From Brachynemurus nebulosus (lineage: Eukaryota; Arthropoda; Insecta; Neuroptera; Myrmeleontidae), in the NCBI GenBank assembly GCA_035578155.1, contig JAPWDM010000022.1, positions 62,001 to 126,000 of the forward strand: a stretch of 64,000 bases of DNA, written 5' to 3'. The first letter of the stretch is position 1, and the number at the start of each line of letters is the position of its first letter. The position numbers and the translations under genes are program-made. Below the pieces are notes generated by a model. The model searched no databases and was not told where the DNA came from. It was given only the letters and a program-made list of their open reading frames with translations. Shown piece after piece: positions 23,330 through 36,400 of this stretch.

Positions 23330-25123
23330 AATTTTCCCTAATTCTATTATATAAATATACAGTAATAGATTATTGACTAACAACAAAGTAAAATGTACCT
23401 AGGAAAAATAAGTAAGAAAAATAATTAAGAAAATTTAAAAAGCATCAATGCGTCATTAAGCCTTTTTTTTACTTCGCTATACGTAAATCGTAAATTATGT
23501 AAGAAAATATAGTTCTGGTAATTTTCGTTCAATCTACACCTCATTATTAATGTTTATGACATAATTATTTTCGATTTTTCTGAATGATCCTTTTATTAAT
23601 AATAATTGGTCGGGGATAGCAATTTTTAAAAGATCTTTAAAAAGAAACAAGCTATCGTGTTCCTAATTGTTTTGATAACCTTTTTGTATTATTTATAGAT
23701 ATTTTTATATCACTCTAACTAAATCCAGGATTCTTGATTGACCTAAGTCGAGTCCAAAAAAATGAAAAGATATATTTTTGATACCTGTTCTGTTACATTA
23801 AAAAGGTAAAATATTCTCGTATAAAAATGCGCGGAGAGAATATTTAAACTTCTACTACTAGTTTTTATGTCTCTCAATCAGGTAATGTTACGCTGTATGT
23901 GTATGTGTAGTAATTATATAAAAAATACACATTTTAAAATACTCCTGTCGATGTCGCAGTGTTTTCCATAACATAGCGAATTTAACAAACTAGTTTTTCT
24001 CGAAATCAGTTTACATAGATAGTTGGAAAACCATTTTTTATATAATTATTCCTCTCTTTCCAATGATGTAAAAAAAAGTTGCAAAAACTTGTGAATTTGA
24101 GGAAATTTTGGAAAAAAACTGTTTCACGAAAAATACCCAGAAAAACCATGTTACGAGCGTTTCTGACTGAAGATTTCATCCGAAATTTTTGGACTTTAAA
24201 CATTTTCACCAAATTTTGGTTTCTAGGGACTTCAAAACAAATTTCTGTCATAGTCCCTGATTTAAATCGCGTCCTCAGAGTGGTTGTAATAGCTGAATTT
24301 ACAGTTCGGAAATTGGCTTAATAATAGTACTAAAATAGAAATATTAGGAATAGACTGTTTATATAGAAATATAATGATTAATGAAAGATTTAAGTAGAAA
24401 TACACAATAACTTTTAATATTAGTAACAATCTATATGTCTTCAAATTAATTTAATATCAATAGATAAATTAAAAATGCGAATAAATTAGAGGCTAGAAAA
24501 ACGTACTAATAATTAAGAACTCAATAAATTCAAAAATTTTTAATATACCGAAAATCAGATCTGCTGTAAAGCGCAGATAAAGTACTTGACTAGCCAAAGC
24601 TAAAGGAGGTACTAATAAGAAGTAATTCTATTTTAGTACTACTTAATGTCTATAATTAAAAATTTATTGAAAACACAAATTCTGAAAAATTAGTAACAAA
24701 TTTTATCATAATTCATAATAACAGTATTACATCAATATCACAGAGGTATAGATTTTATTACCGTACCAGATAGTTTAACTATATAGAACATAAACTATTC
24801 ATTTTAAAAAAAAGTTGAAACCCATACTTTTTAGAAGAGAAAAGTGTATACTGCGTTTTATTATTGAAAATATTTAGCTAGTTGTGCAGATAAATATAAA
24901 ATAATGAAAAAACATTAAAATACAGGAAATGTATCAGTAATTAAAACTCAAAATATTTCCGATAAGAAATTTAATTTTTCAAACTACTTTTTCGCTATTG
25001 TCTTTTTATATTAACTTTAAAATTATTAAAAATTACATTTATTTTTTAATGGAAACATACTTACCTATCTAGCAACAACAATACATTTACAGATAAATAA
25101 TATGATTTATTTAATAGTGACCC
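22365..25123. other. AT-rich intergenic DNA with microsatellite and repeat scraps
   Basis: No gene seen. A (TA)n(GA)n array lies at 23239-23329. Just before it, TTTGATCCAAATCGGTTCAG (about 23167) is the sort of conserved noncoding block found in dispersed insect repeats. A diverged third copy of the 38-bp motif is at 23941-23983. Open frames at 24006-24444 have no recognisable content. Confidence 0.5.
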
Positions 25124-25379
25124 CAGGGACCGATTTACCCTTAGTGCCGCCTGAGGCACTGTGAAAAATGCCGCCCCATGCCCCATTCTTTCTCGTAAAA
25201 CAAAAATTTTAAAAAGTCTTCTTAATAACTTTCTTAGTTTTTGCCCTTTTCCTATCAAGAAATAAGTGACGAGCAAGAAAAAAAAAAGACTTGTGAATAC
25301 GAAAAAAATATTCTTCCTCCGAAATTTGCCGCTCTAGGCGCGCACCTAGTCCGCCTTACAGGAAGTACACACACCCCTG
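25124..25379. mobile_element. hAT-like MITE, 256 bp
   Basis: Begins CAGGGACCGATTTACCC and ends CCCCTG, with imperfect 8-bp flanks (AGTGACCC and GGTGAGCC). The interior (TGTGAAAAATGCCGCCCC, TTAATAACTT) matches the MITE at 43842-44049, which has clearer ends. hAT family inferred from CAGGG termini and 8-bp duplication. Confidence 0.65.
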
Positions 25380-26651
25380 GGTGAGCCGTACTTTCATTTA
25401 TTTAACGTAGTAATAAAGTAGACTTTTATATTTATTTACTGCGTTAGCACGTCTTAGGCTATCATGCAGTGACCCAGTGAACACACTTCAAAAAAAAAAG
25501 AATATACATATGCGAGACAAACATAGGTAATCTAATAAGTAATAACAAAGAAGCCAAAAAAAAGTGGACTGATCAATCAAAAAACTTACATACGTTTAAC
25601 AGTACGTTGTTTGGTTTTTTAAATATCAAACGATAAGTAAGTTCATACAACAGTTCAGGTTCAATGTTAACTTCTTTAAAGTAACAATTGCGTAACCTAT
25701 GATGAATATAATTATGTACTGTGTATTATAATTATATATTTTAATAAGACGTGCATGGATTTGGCTTTGACCTAAGCCCGGTTGCACACCTAGCAGATAC
25801 GACACAGCAGATACGACATGAGAGACACAGACATTTGTCTTAAGACATGGCATCTGCACACCTAATTAGTGCGGCTGCAACACCTAGCAGATACGACACA
25901 GCAGATACGACATAAGAGACATAAGATATGTGTCGCTTGGAGACACGCATCGCTTGAGTACATTAAATTGCATTGAAAACACAAAACTGCTGCACACCTA
26001 GGAGATACGACATAGCAGACACTGACATTTGTCTTAAGCGACATAGCATGCTAGTCTGCTGTCGCTCGTGTCGAACGACATGTAAGATAAATTTAAAAAT
26101 TATATTATACGTATACATTTGAAAGGAATGGTAATTCAAATAGTGTGTACATTATCAAAAAATTCTCTTTAATAAATAATTAATTGAAGAAAAGGTTCTG
26201 TGGGGTCTTTACTGAAATCCCGCTGGTCCAGGAATTTGTTGATTATGTTGATTCCCACATGACCGACCTCTATAGCTCACATTTTTTTTTTAAATTACGG
26301 ATGAATACCCCATTTACCGGAGAATAAAACACAATGTTTTTGATATAAACTATTTTATTATTTGAACAAGGATGAGGTTGAACAAGGCACATCTAGATCA
26401 TCAACTCCATATTCTCCGACTATTAGTGACGCTTAATGGATTCAAACTAACTCGATTGACTTATCATCTCAACAAACTACTCATGACTTTCATGGAGGAA
26501 TAGGAATAAATGTTGAAAATAGTTTGCCGTTGTATTATACAAAAATGTAGTTCAGTTAAAATAAAAATTTACATTTTTTTTTTCAGTAAAAAAATATATA
26601 TATTTGAAATATTTACAGTCTTAATTTTATTTTCTTTCTTATTCTTAATTC

Positions 26652-26951
26652 ACTTACCTTAAAGTTATAAACAGCTTTTCGGATGCAGAAACAGCTAGTT
26701 TGTATTTAGTGTCCTGTTTTTCAAGAGCAGGTGACACTAATTCTAACAAAAATTTGAAACAATCAGGGCTCATTCGATAGAATTCTTTAAATTTTGATTC
26801 ATGTTGCGATAATTCTCTGCTAACTATGGCAGAACTGTGTTGAACATTATAAAAATTTTATGGATGTATCCAATACTCCCTCCTTTTCCTTTTTTTTATT
26901 TCTTAGATACCAGTACATTTCGATAGTATCTTCCTCACTTGATGAGCTCAT
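26652..26951 (-). pseudogene. Harbinger transposase first exon, left palindrome arm
   Basis: Read on the minus strand from an ATG at 26951, it starts MSSSSEEDTIEMYWYLRNKK and should continue like the plus copy at 27203, but an extra A in an A-run near 26903 shifts the frame. Downstream it still spells the ESKFKEFYRMSPDCFKF block. A splice-donor-like TAAGGTAAGT follows, displaced by a small insertion. Confidence 0.75.
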
Positions 26952-27202
26952 GATTAACACTGACTTGAAAAATTCCACTTGTTGTAGTGTCGTTCATGTC
27001 GTATCTCTCGTGTCTTAAGACAAATGTCTCCTAGGTGTGCAGATGCCATGTCTTAAGACAAATGTCTGTGTCTCTCATGTCGTATCTGCTGTGTCGTATC
27101 TGCTAGGTGTGCAGCCGGGCTAAGAGACATTTGTCTTAAGACACGAGAGATACGACATGAACGACACTACAACAAGTGGAATTTTTCAAGTCAGTGTTAA
27201 TC

Positions 27203-27484
27203 ATGAGCTAATCAAGTGAGGAAGATACTATCGAAATGTACTGGTATTTAAGAAATAAAAAGAGGAAAAGGAGGGAGTATTGGATACATCCATACAACTT
27301 TTATAATGCTCAACACAGTTCTGCCATAGTTAGCAGAGAATTATCGCAACATGAATCAAAATTTAAAGAATTCTATCGAATGAGCCCTGATTGTTTCAAA
27401 TTTTTGTTAGAATTAGTGTCACCTGCTCTTGAAAAACAGGACACTAAATACAAACTAGCTATTTCTGCAGCCGAAAAGCTTTAA
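27203..27484 (+). pseudogene. Harbinger transposase first exon, right palindrome arm
   Basis: The frame from the ATG at 27236 has the HARBI1-like N-terminal pattern: basic run, REYWIHPYNF, SRELSQHESKFKEFYRMS, a hydrophobic FKFLLELVSP and a conserved end before TTTAAGGTAAGT (splice donor). The upstream ATG seen in the left arm is followed here by a TAA (27206-27212). No DDE catalytic exon lies within the palindrome, so neither copy can encode a full transposase. Confidence 0.78.
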
Positions 27485-27536
27485 GGTAAGTGAATTAAGA
27501 ATAAGAAAGAAAATAAAATTAAGACTGTAAATATTT

Positions 27537-27641
<105 letters not shown>

Positions 27642-28796
27642 TACTGAAAAAAAATGTAAATTTTAATTTTAACTGAACTACATTTTTGTATAATACAACA
27701 GCAAACTATTTTCAACATTTATTCCTATTCCTCCATGAAAGTCATGAGTAGTTTGTTGAGATGATAAGTCAATCGAGTTAGTTTGAATCCATGAAGAGTC
27801 ACTAATAGTCGGAGAATATGGAGTTGATGATCTAGATGTGCCTTGTTCAACCTCATCCTTGTTCAAATAATAAAATAGTTTATATCAAAAACATTGTGTT
27901 TTATTCTTCGGCAAATGGGGTATTCATCCGTAATTTAAAAAAAAAAAATGTGAGCTATAGAGGTCGGTCAATGTGGGAATCAACATAATCACCAAATTCC
28001 TGAACTAGCGGCATTTCAATAAAGACACCACAGAACCTTTCCTTCAATTAATTATTAAAGAGAATTTTTGATAATGTACACACTATTTGAATTACCATTC
28101 CTTTCAAATGTATACGTATAATATAATTTTTAAATTTATCTTACATGTCGTTCGACACGAGCGACAGCAGACTAGCATGCTATGTTGCTTAAGACAAATG
28201 TCAGTGTCTGCTATGTCGTATCTCCTAGGTGTGCAGCAGTTTTGTGTTTTCAATGCAATTTAAATGTACTTAAGCGATGCGTGTCTCCAAGCGACACATA
28301 TCTTATGTCTCTTATGTCGTATCTGCTGTGTCATATCTGCTAGGTGTGGAGCCGCACTAATGGTACTAGATACCCTTGTATTCATCATGCTTACTCGCAC
28401 AGTCTATTTGATTGTCAACTAATGATAATAATTGGGTCATTACCGATTGGTTATAGACAAGACTCTTCAAGGTTCACACGACGCAATTTTAATAATTTTT
28501 TTTTTAGAAAAGAGTATTTGCATATTGTTCCACCACATATAAGTATATAAATTGACGAAAACTAGTCTGTGAATGATTAGTACAATTTTTTAGAGTAATC
28601 TTATGTAACAAGTTTTCTAATTTAAATTTTAATGAAAGTGTATTTTATATTTATTAAGACGAAAAATAATATGCTGATTTATTTTATTGTAAGTGTTGTT
28701 TTTAATGACAAACCAAAGTGATACCTATTTTTTCAATAGTTATTAGTGGAATAAAGTTTTGAAAACCGTTAAATATAATTTGGAATTCTTTTGCAG

Positions 28797-28855
28797 GGAA
28801 ATACTCTTATGATCAAATTCGATTTCGAATAGAAGATTAAATTTAAAAATCCAAA
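28797..28855 (+). promoter_or_regulatory. Probable spliced 5' UTR upstream of CYP4 start
   Basis: A strong acceptor (TTCTTTTGCAG ending 28796) lies 59 nt before the ATG. The paralogue at 63.4 kb has the same layout (TTTTTTTGCAG ending 63368, 45 nt before its ATG). This suggests both genes have a noncoding first exon further upstream; that exon was not located. Confidence 0.5.
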
Positions 28856-30446
28856 ATGGATCTCTCGGCATATTTGACATTTTTGCAGTCGGTGCATTTA
28901 ACACAATCTTTAATAATATTACTATTTGTAGTTGTCATTTGTCGTTATAGTCAGCATTGGTGGCAGCATCGCCACATTTATAATTTAGCTAGAAAATTAA
29001 ATGGACCGAAATCATTACCATTTATTGGCAATGCGTTCATATTCTTAGGAAATACGGGAGGTAATTCTTATCTCATGCTTCTTTAAAAAATGAAGAAAAC
29101 CCCTTTTTTTATTTGTAGAAATACTAACAAAATTTTTAATTTTATTAAATAAATGGGATACCCCTATGAAAATTTCCCTTGGATCTCAATTAGTAGTAAC
29201 TATCACAAAACCAGAACATATTAAAACTGTATTAACGAAAACCATGGATAAAGGTATTCTCTACAGATTTATCAATGAACCTATGAAAACTGGTCTTTTA
29301 AGCTCAGCAGGTACTTCTTTAATATTAAAATATTTAATATTAAAATATTAAAGAAAAAACTAAAGATTTAAAAAATACTATTGATTATTCAATGAGCCGA
29401 AAATTATTTCGTTATTTTAGGGTCAACTTGGAAAAAACATCGAAGAATTATTCAACCAACTTTTAGTCAAAAGGTTTTAAACACATTTTTTACCGTGTTT
29501 CTAAATCAAAGTATACTTTTAACTAAAATACTAGAAAAAGAGTCAAACAAGAATTATTTTAATGTGTTTCCGTATCTTATAAATTGTACCCTAGATGCAA
29601 TTTGTGGTAAGAACTATAATATAGTACTTTACATTCAAATAATATTATTTCCAATTATTGATTTTGTAGAAAATGCCTTAGGTATTCAAGTGAATTCGCA
29701 AACGTCAACATCTAAATTCAGTTATTACACAGCCAGGTAAGAGAACACTTAGAAGTGACAAAATTGTCTTTGATATATTTATTTAGTCTTGTATCTAATT
29801 AATTAAAAACTATTTACAGAGTCCTTAATATTATAACACAAAGAACATTGAAAGTTTGGCTTCATCCTAACTTTATTTTTAATTTAACACCTTTAAAAAA
29901 AGAACTTCAAGAAAGTTTAAATTACTTGAAAAACTTTTGTCTTACGGTAAGTAATAACACAATAATAACTTATTCAAGAGCGACTGAAAAACTGGTGTAT
30001 TTTTTGCTCGTTTTCACGCACTCTAATTTTAAATCGAATTTATTCTAGATTAATTAGTTAAGGTGAGAAAAAGTTTACCGTAAACATATCGTTAGTCTCT
30101 GAAATATAAAAACTCTAAATCTAAATGATCTCTTTTCATTCGAAATGTACAATATTACCAGAATTTTAACCCTTGTGATCCGAATGGAGGATGAATCGTC
30201 CGCCAAATAATATGCGAAGTGTACGAGCGGACGATATTCTCATCTGCCGACGATTCACCGTCCGCCAAATGTTACGCTAATATGATCATCATTTAAGTAT
30301 ATTTACACTTATATAATGACATATACTTTGATATTAGCGGTTTTGTAGGCCTTTGCAGAATTGTGTGCAACAGTTTTTTTTGGACATTAATTTTAGCCTC
30401 CAGGTCAAAAACGTTAATACATGAATAATCATTGTCCAATTTTTCT

Positions 30447-30479
<33 letters not shown>

Positions 30480-33400
30480 TCATTTATCACGAATTTATTG
30501 CTGATATTGGACAATTCAGAATAGTATTGTGAGAATCCATATTAAAAATATGAGATCGTTTGCTTTAACACTTTCTACTAAAAATATATAGTACCTATGT
30601 CCCCAAGCCGATTCTTCATAAGTGAATACAAATTGATGTCCTGTACGCACGACGGTTTAAAAACCAAAAGTCAGTTCGAAGACATGTTTTTAGTGAAAAG
30701 TTACAAAGCAAACGATCTCAATTTTTTTAAAAATCATAATTTTACGATAATTGTTGCACAGCAGTTTTACTCTCACAAATTTGCTACAGTTTCTTTTTAT
30801 CTAGACTAAATCATTTTTAATATTGGCTTGATTAACTACATTAGTTTCTACTATTGCCTTAACAGGTCGAATTAGAAAATTATTTTGCCTTAACTAGATA
30901 CTACTTTAATATTTTCTTTGGCTAACTGAATCATTTTTTTTCCACCTGTCCTTTTCTTTCCCGATTGTGCCAAAATTAATCCTGTTAATAATACTATAAA
31001 TTTTAAAAAATCTTTCTTAAACCAACAAAGAGGTGTCTAATATATTTGTGACTAGTAGAATTCTTAGATTTCAGTTTTGCAACAAAGAATGAATTCGTGA
31101 ATAATTAAGAATTGTGTCTATTTTTTCATTTGCTGAGTTTTGATAACATTTAATCCACATACCGATAAATATTTAGATATATAAATATTCGTAATATAAA
31201 GTATACTAAAAGTAACAGTGTTATATTTGTTGAATTGAAGACAATTACTCTGAATCTCTATATAATTTTGAAACCGATCTTATGTTCAAAAATTGTTCTA
31301 TAACTAGCTATTATTAAATTATAACTAGCTGCCGGACCTAATTTAATTTTAAAATTCAACGGTATGAGAACAAATCGTTTTTTCGGTTATTTTTTAAATC
31401 AGTGTTTGAAAGGCAAAATGGGATAAACCACAATATAAAATTTTTACAGATTATTCAAAAACAACGTGAAATACACAGTAAAGTAAATTACTATAACAGT
31501 ACAGAAAACGAAGATTGCGAATTTGGCAAACATTTGGGAAAACGGAAACCTTTTTCGCAGTTACTAATTGAATCCACTGATTTAAGTGATGAAGAACTTT
31601 TGGACGAAGTTTTGACCATAACCCTTACTGTAAGTACGATTTCACAATTTTATTAATATTTTAGTTATTTATTCCGCTTCACCTTGAGTATCGCTAGCTT
31701 TGAATCTTTAGTGCATATGATGAAAAAAAATGAAAAAATTGTTAATTGCATACCAAAAGAAGAATATGCTCAAGGTTGCCAGACTGGGCTATTTTCCGCC
31801 AATTGGACTATCTCTAATTATTGATTGACGGATTTTTTAAATCGCTGGCGGCAAACAGCCGTTTGGGCTACTTTGAATTTTTAGGTTTTCTTTGTCCGTC
31901 AAAGTTTTTTTTTTGGAAAAAAATTATTTTTCGCGGTTTTCGTTAGAACTTTTTCGGTGAATTGTTTATCTGTTGAAATTCTGAAGAATTGTTGTTTGTT
32001 ATGTTTATCAAAAATGATTATTAATTTACTGATTTTTCCCAATTTAGAATACCAAACCAATTCACCCTATTTCAGATTTTATTCCAAATTTTACGTGAAC
32101 AGCTCCTCCAAAAAAACCAACCCCGGACCTATACACGTCAACAAAAAGGTACTTAAAAATAATGTGTAGTGCCGATTTAAAATTTTCCTCTGCCTGCTAT
32201 AGTTTTTAAATAATCAAACAAATTTCAAATTTTACCCTAAATTTGAGGAGCGATTTAACGCTGTAAACTGCCATGATGGTCAATAAATACAATAGTCGGG
32301 GACCTGGTACCCTATTTTTCTCAGATTTTCAAATTTCAAAATCTAAAATTAACATCTAACTATAAGTACCTTTTTTTATAAATTCCATTTAAGAATTTTT
32401 TAGCGAATTACTTTTTAATTCATTCTCTAAGAAAAATAAAACTGAAAAAAATATTTCTTAACGATTTTTCTTTTTTCTTTTGTTTTTCTAGGGAAGCGAT
32501 ACCATTGCTACAACAGTTAGTTTTACTTTGATGTCATTAGGAATGCATCAAAATATACAAGAAAAAGTATATGAAGAAATAAAAAATATTTATAAAGATT
32601 CTAGTCGTCCTACTTCATCTCTAGATTTATCAAAATTAGTATATTTAGAAATGTGTATTAAGGAAACAATGCGAATATTTCCAACTGTACCCATAATTGC
32701 TCGAACTGTAACAAAAGAATTTAAAATTGGTAAGACTCCTTTTTTATTCAGATGAGATTTTTATATAATACTAGCTGTTACCCGCGGCTTCGCTGGCGTG
32801 AATTTCGTAATTTAGTAAAGGTAATTCCTAGTTATAAAATTTTTCCCCCTATTTTCTTATCATAAGCTTTGATAAGCTTTATTTATTGAGAATTACCTTT
32901 GGCTAGTAATCTAGGAAGAACTGGAAATTTTCAAAAACTAATTTGTTATTTCTTCAAACATAGATATAACATAGACTAAAAATCTAAAGTAAGCCTATCA
33001 AGGAGATGTCAAAGAATTTGGTATAGAAGTAAAAAAAGTATGTTGACTTAAAATACTCAAATATTATATATTTTTAAAATAGCTAATATTTGTACACTTT
33101 ACTCTAAATAAGTATCCTCCCTTATCCTATTGTAAAATTTAAATCCCCCTAAGTCTGCTTGCATTATGCTTGAATATTTCCTAAAATAACTCACTCATTG
33201 TTGGAGACGCCAGAACAGTAGGCGTTAAAAATATAAACTTTGACATCCCTCCTTTTTTTGCGTTTATTCTCTATTCAGTGCCGGATTAGCCTATAAGCAA
33301 ATTAAGCAATTGCTTAGGGCATCACGTGTTGGGGGCACCAGAAACAGCATAAAAAAATAAAATTTGCTAGCACATGTGAGGTAAGGCTGTTTTGACAAAT

Positions 33401-36400
33401 TCGCGCGTTTTAAATTGACTAGAACGTTGACGTTCGGGGTCATAATTCGGCTCTCGCTTGCTCGCTCGCTCGTGTATCGTGGGCAGCATTTAGAAATTCG
33501 AATGCTTTCGATTTGTGATCAGCTAAATCACCACCCCTGCGGATCCTGCCTGCCCTGCCAACGCTGTGCTGTGGCAATTAAATGTTTTGGTTTTTTAGCA
33601 ATGTGCCGGTCACTATGTATTTACGTTCCTTATTCAATTAATTTGATAATTAATAATAATTAAATATATATTTATTACTTTAAGTAAACTATAAATCGAC
33701 GGTGCAGTGTCTGTAATTTTTTTTTTTTTTTTCATTAGTCCAAAATCTGTACAATTTTTTTTTCAACCATTAGGTGGCGGATATTAAAAAATCATCTGCA
33801 AAATGAAAATTTATTAAAATCTCTATCAGACACCAGATGAAAAGCACACGCTAAAGCAACATCTGCTATTTTAGAAACATATAAAAAAAAATGATAGCTG
33901 CGTAGACGTCATTTCTGTGGATGACATGCAAAAAGGAGAAACCAGAAGAGAAGCAGCTAATTGGTCAGATAAACTACCGAAATATGAGTTCGCACTTATG
34001 TTGGTCATGTGGGACGAAATTTTACAAACCTTTCGGAAGGTCACCAAGGTATTACAAGACCCGGAAATCACTCTAGAGACGTGCGCTAATCTTTTCAAAT
34101 CGCTCGTTGATTTTTTTGAAAACTGGATAATTTAGAATCCGCGCAAAAGGAAAGCTACCAGATGTGGATTTTTTAAAAGATCGATACTAGTTTACTTCTG
34201 GATAGAGGGGCCCACAGACGTGGATTGTTTAGGGCATCAAGTAGTCTTAATCCGGCACTGTCTCTATTTTACTCTTTACAGGATTAATTTTCAAAAAGTG
34301 TTGAAACATGTATTCATTAATTTATTTCTGACAACTATGCCTTCCAGTTTCATTCGTGTAAAATTATGTTAAGTGTGAATAATAAGCTACTTTAAATTAG
34401 TTATTCCGAAACAAACCAGAAAAATTTAATTCAAAATTAGTTTTTTAAAGCGCTTCGCTTCGCTCGTCAATCAGTTTAAAATTCTATAAAAGGTTAATTC
34501 CATGCAATACTTCGCTCCGCTCGGCAAACGACTCGAAAACAACCATATTAATATATTTAATTTTCAGACTTTGAAATCCTTTCATAGATTCCCATATTTA
34601 TGGTTTTAGAATTAATTGAATTTTGTATTCTTCTCGAGATCCGAAAACCCTGGTGGATTTTTCAAAATTACGTTCAGTTCTTTCGTAATTAGGCTTTACT
34701 ACAATCCTTTTCTAAAGTGCAATTTTAATAAAAAAGTTCTGAAGTTAATGTTCAAATTTTTTGAATATTATTTAGACAAATCAATACCTATAAATAAAAT
34801 AGAAGGGTCTGTCTGTGATTTTCGAATTTTTAAGTATTAGTATGTTTTTCAGTTAGCAAATTCGACATATCCCGAATATACCTTTAAAAAAATTTTTGTG
34901 TGTCTGTCTGTCTGTTTGTACGAACCGATTTAACTCAAAAACTATTAAAGTTATTGAGTTGAAATTTACAGGGAATATAGATATTAACCTCCCAATCAAT
35001 CTTAGCCACATTTTAATGTGATCTCCAAAATGGTTATGTATAGGTGATTCAAGTAGAACCGTCATCAAAAGTTTATGGTCTTCTAAATAAAAAAGATTTT
35101 TGAAAATTTGGTTATAGATGTTCTCAATTGTGAAGATTTTAATTAAAATATTTTTAACTTGGTGCCATTTTCGATCATACCGGAAGTTGACACCAAATTT
35201 GTTATTTGAAGTGTTTTTGACAGCAGATTTCAATTCGCTGGAAATTGTTATTAATAATCTATGTGACAGTGACATTTCAGCTTTTTGACTTCATACATGG
35301 TGGTCACACAAAGCATTTTTTTTTTTTAAATATTGCTTGTTTATTGTGCAAATCTTTCTTTTTTCAAATGAATCACCTATATTTTTTATTATAATTATGT
35401 AGAAAAATGTAAAGTCTATCTATTACTATAAGATATTCTTATACCTAAAACTGATTTTGGAAGTTACATAGAATTTATATAATAAAATGGTCAGTTAGAT
35501 TTACTATGGGCACGGCTGACACAAAAACCACGAGACAGATTTCAGTGAAACTTTATAAATTTATTCCTTTGACGCTTCACCATCTCAACATCGATAACAT
35601 TTTTAGTCAAAATTATCACAATATTTTTTATGGGGGTTGATATATTCAAGATAAAGTTAATATATCAAAAAAACTCCTTTAACAATATATATAAACAAAA
35701 GAAAGAAAAAACAAAAGATTACCTAAGTTACAATAAAAATAATATTTAAAAATTTAAAAGTTAACTTCAAAACTTTTTTACTAAAATTTCATTTTAGAAA
35801 AGAATAATAGTAAAGTTTAATTATGGAGGAACTGAACATAGTTTTAAAAAGTCCACCAGGATTCTGAGATCCGCGAGAAGGATCTAAAATTGAATTAATT
35901 TTAAAACCATCAATATGGGAATTCATGGAAAGATCTCAGAGTGTGAAAATTAGATTTATTAATGGTTATTTCGGAGCCGTTTGGCAAGCGGAGCGAAGCA
36001 TTACATGTAATTAGCCTTTTATAGAATTTTGAACTGTTTGGCGAGCGAAGCGAAGCATCTTAAAGAATTGATTTGAAACTAAATTTGTCCGATTTGTTTC
36101 GGAATAATTGATTTCAAGTGGCTTTACTCACAGTTAAAATAATTTTACACGCATGAAAATGGAGGGCATAGTCAAAGGAGGTCAAAAATAAATTAATGAA
36201 TAGATGATTCATTACTTTTTGAAAATTAACCCTGTAAAGAGTAAAATAAGGAATAAGCGCAAAAAAATGGGGGAGAGGTCAAACTTTACATTTTCAGCGT
36301 CTACTGTTCTAGCGTCTCCAACAATGAGTCAGTTACTTTAGGAAATGTTCAAATATAATGCAAACAGACTTATGGGGGATGTAGGGATTTAAATTTTCCA

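Noticed and set aside
27029..27119. Palindrome centre as a separate MITE
   Set aside because: It is a rearranged copy of the terminal modules of the surrounding Harbinger-type element, with no independent target duplication.
30168..30300. Possible piggyBac-like MITE (TTAACCC start) in intron 5
   Set aside because: No matching right end with GGGTTAA was found, so the element type cannot be supported.
34853..35275. 140-codon minus-strand open frame in the centre of the foldback element
   Set aside because: No domain or codon-like pattern. It is antisense to a CTGTCTGTCTGTTTG-containing noncoding repeat block and has no partner exons.
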